Source of the DNA: JANNRW01 sp031401815
Lineage (GTDB): Bacteria > Desulfobacterota > Desulfuromonadia > Geobacterales > DSM-12255
Length of the DNA stretch: 14,264 nucleotides
NCBI GenBank assembly: GCA_031401815.1
Contig: JANNRW010000195.1
Coordinates: 1-14,264 of the forward strand
Reading direction: 5' to 3'
Positions 12,652-14,264 of the stretch are shown here, piece by piece. The first letter of the stretch is position 1. Each line of letters begins with the position of its first letter. The notes under the pieces were generated by a model, which was not told where the DNA came from, did no database searches, and was given only the letters and a program-made list of their open reading frames with translations. The position numbers and the translations under genes were made by a program.

Positions 12652-12660
12652 GTAGTAACC
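12643..12660 (-). promoter_or_regulatory. LexA operator of lexA
   Basis: GGTTACTACTTGACAACC on the minus strand fits GGTT-N2-C-N4-G-N3-ACC with one mismatch and overlaps the -35. It is less perfect than the box at intI, as expected for an autoregulated gene. Confidence 0.75.
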
Positions 12661-12661
12661 T

Positions 12662-12709
12662 GTTGAGTGGTTGAATCGTTGAGTGGTTGAGTGGTTGAGT
12701 GGTTGAGTG
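12662..12709. repeat. GTTGAGTG octamer array next to the lexA operator
   Basis: Six in-phase octamers, five GTTGAGTG and one GTTGAATC (second unit). The array begins one base from the LexA box. The same unit recurs at 11865-11888 on the other side of lexA. Confidence 0.85.
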
Positions 12710-12825
12710 GGGGGTTTTGTGACGGGGTGTGCATTTTTCATTCAGCCACCCCGTACGGACACACCTTCTCAAGTTCCGGAATAAATCATTCTCTAGCAAT
12801 TTCATAGCGAACCATGAGGGAGGAG

Positions 12826-12976
12826 ATGAACATGCTTGTTAAACGACACATCAAGGCACGAACTTGACCTTGTGATCGAGCGGGGCGACGGCAAAGTGCT
12901 CGGAGTTGAAATCAAGGCTTCCATGACCGTGAAGCCGGAGGATTTTTCAGGCATCACGATCTCATCACTGTTGTAG
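12826..12976 (+). pseudogene. remnant of an AAA ATPase/DUF4143 gene
   Basis: The strong ribosome binding site GGGAGGAG precedes ATGs at 12826 and 12832 that begin MLVKRHIKA, plausible for the start of DUF4143-type ATPases. From 12860 a different frame reads LDLVIERGDGKVLGVEIKA, then SMTVKPEDFSG and a stop at 12974. This matches the nuclease-like C-terminal segment of DUF4143 proteins. The two ends are one base out of frame and the whole middle is missing. It is a decayed gene with only its ends left. Confidence 0.6.
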
Positions 12977-13017
12977 GCAGGAAACGGCAATTACGGGGAT
13001 GAACAGAGGCTGTTGCA

Positions 13018-13812
13018 TCAGAATAGACCTGCCAGCATTTTGATCCCCAAAATGTACAGCAACCCGGCAAAAATCATTTTCAACCTGGCTACCGGGAGTT
13101 TGTGGGCAAGTTTGGCACCAAGCGGGGCTGTAGTTACACTTGCCAGTGACACAAACAAGAGCGCCGGAAGATAGATGAAGCCGAGTGAATAATTCGGCAA
13201 GCCATCAACATTCCAGCCATTCAGAGCATAGCCGGCAGCACCGGCCAGAGCGATCGGGAAGCCAATGGCAGATGAGGTGCCTATTGCATTGTGCATGGTA
13301 GCGTTGCAGCGAAGCAGAAATGGTACGGACATGGTTCCGCCGCCTATCCCTACGAGGCTGGAGATAGCGCCAATCAAGGTTCCTACACCAAAAATCCCGG
13401 CAGAAGAGTAAGTCTTTTTTATGGTGGGTTTGACATGCATGAATATTCTGGATGCTACGTAAAAAAGGAATACAACAAAGAATATTTTCAGATAACTGGT
13501 TGAAATCTGCGCTGCCAGCCAGGAGCCTGTAAATGCTCCGATCAGAATGCCGGGCGCTATTCTGAACGCCATTGGCCAGAGTACTGCACCACGCTGATGG
13601 TGCGCCCTCATACTTGCAAGAGAGGTGAACAGGATTGTGGCAAGCGAAGTGCCAAGCGCCATGTGTAGAATGTGCGTTTCCGGCAGATGCTGCGCAGTAA
13701 AGAGAAAGGTCAGGATCGGTACGATTATGATTCCGCCGCCAAGCCCGAACAGCCCGGCAAACATGCCTGAGGCAATACCGGTTAATCCATATGCCAGCAG
13801 ATAAATAATCAC
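13018..13812 (-). CDS. TauE/SafE family sulfite exporter-type permease
   Basis: The 264-residue product has about eight hydrophobic segments arranged as two halves. Each half carries the family's glycine-rich motif: GLFGLGGGIIIVP near residues 20-34, and GIGGGTMSVPFLL near residues 155-168. Family members move sulfite, sulfoacetate or other organosulfur anions across the inner membrane; the substrate cannot be told here. The start is a GTG at 13812 with GAGG upstream. The amidohydrolase gene ends 59 bp upstream on the same strand, so the two may share a transcript. Composition is more GC-rich than the cassettes. Confidence 0.92.
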   Translation of the reverse strand: MIIYLLAYGLTGIASGMFAGLFGLGGGIIIVPILTFLFTAQHLPETHILHMALGTSLATILFTSLASMRAHHQRGAVLWPMAFRIAPGILIGAFTGSWLAAQISTSYLKIFFVVFLFYVASRIFMHVKPTIKKTYSSAGIFGVGTLIGAISSLVGIGGGTMSVPFLLRCNATMHNAIGTSSAIGFPIALAGAAGYALNGWNVDGLPNYSLGFIYLPALLFVSLASVTTAPLGAKLAHKLPVARLKMIFAGLLYILGIKMLAGLF

Positions 13813-13871
13813 GAAACCTCATAAAGTTGCCGGGAAATTGCCACAGATCGCGCCGCAGGAGATAAGGGGTA

Positions 13872-14264
13872 CTATTTTGAAGAGTAGAACTTCACCCCAT
13901 TATCATAAAAAACCTTCTGCGCATTTTCTCCCCCCAGTGCATCAATCACAAGGTCAAAATCAGCATCCTCGTAAGGGCGTGGTGCTCGTGTTGAGGGGAG
14001 ATCAGTACCGAACATGAGTGACTCGGGATTTGCGGCATAGAGCGCTTTTAGAGCTGTTCGCACGTCAAAGTCAACCCTTCCGAAACCTGTTGCCTTTACA
14101 TGGGCACCACCTTCAACAAGTTTCAGAAGTGTGCTGAAGCCTTCTCGGGATAGTCCAAGATGATCAATGCTGACAGCCGGAAGAGCGGCCAATGTATTAA
14201 AGAGAGCTGAAAGCTCTCGTGAGTCAACATACAACTCAACATGCCAGCCAGCAACTTCATGAAC
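13872..14264 (-). CDS. amidohydrolase (2-pyrone-4,6-dicarboxylate hydrolase-like), partial
   Basis: Only the C-terminal ~130 residues are in the window; the frame is open through its right edge. They show the amidohydrolase-2 (PF04909) pattern: a strand ending in SIDHLG, a KATGFGRVDF strand, and FGTDLPSTRAPRPYEDADFD, whose Asp in GTDLP is the usual metal-binding residue of the barrel. Family members hydrolyse lactones or decarboxylate small ring acids. The substrate is unknown. It precedes the TauE/SafE gene on the same strand. Confidence 0.8.
   Translation of the reverse strand, partial: VHEVAGWHVELYVDSRELSALFNTLAALPAVSIDHLGLSREGFSTLLKLVEGGAHVKATGFGRVDFDVRTALKALYAANPESLMFGTDLPSTRAPRPYEDADFDLVIDALGGENAQKVFYDNGVKFYSSK

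Noticed and set aside
12614..12805. 64-residue N-terminal extension of LexA
   Set aside because: It reads through the promoter, operator and octamer array. The internal ATG at 12613 gives the normal LexA length.
13205..13822. 205-codon minus-strand frame
   Set aside because: It is a shadow in another frame of the TauE/SafE gene.

Overview
The window looks like an accessory region of a Geobacter-type bacterium (Geobacterales/Desulfuromonadia). It carries a sedentary chromosomal integron whose integrase has been destroyed. Four observations support the lineage. The IntI remnant has the two-part N-terminal layout common in deltaproteobacterial integron integrases. A lexA gene lies close by. Copies of the operator GGTT-N2-C-N4-G-N3-ACC, described for Geobacter sulfurreducens LexA, sit in front of both intI and lexA. 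The right-hand flank (TauE/SafE permease, amidohydrolase) is ordinary chromosomal DNA. Species cannot be assigned from the sequence alone.

Layout, read from the integrase outward. intI (+, from 10649) has a good promoter overlapped by a perfect LexA box, but only its N-terminal half and its last ~17 codons survive. The catalytic middle is replaced by a four-helix-bundle (S23/rRNA-IVS family) gene framed by inverted arrays of the heptamer CTTCAGC. Beyond it lie more 7-8 bp tandem arrays, which bracket lexA (-, 12005-12613). Then come a remnant of an AAA/DUF4143 gene and a two-gene minus-strand block (TauE/SafE permease and the 3' end of an amidohydrolase gene).

Left of intI and divergent from it is a small conserved gene (10115-10471). 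It is followed by an array of ATCTAC-NN-GTAGAT palindromes, a candidate cassette promoter and a candidate attI core site (9977-9983). From there to the left edge runs a cassette array of about 11 cassettes on the minus strand, separated by ten attC-like sites at 9372-9402 (half site), 8621-8694, 7805-7868, 6730-6798, 6250-6311, 5473-5530, 4736-4804, 2123-2175, 1618-1670 and 773-843. A group II intron without a maturase gene (3895 to about 4710) lies just downstream of the attC at 4736-4804. The far end of the array is cut by an IS3-family orfA remnant (25-153).

Most cassette genes have no known function. Ten of the twelve encode a signal peptide or transmembrane segments. Recognisable families are an UPF0489/peptide-arginase-like protein, a DUF4034/Sel1-like secreted protein and a YcxB-like membrane protein. 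The DUF4034-like gene overlaps a second secreted-protein gene by ATGA inside one cassette, so they are probably co-translated. With IntI dead, the array should be frozen unless another integrase acts in trans.
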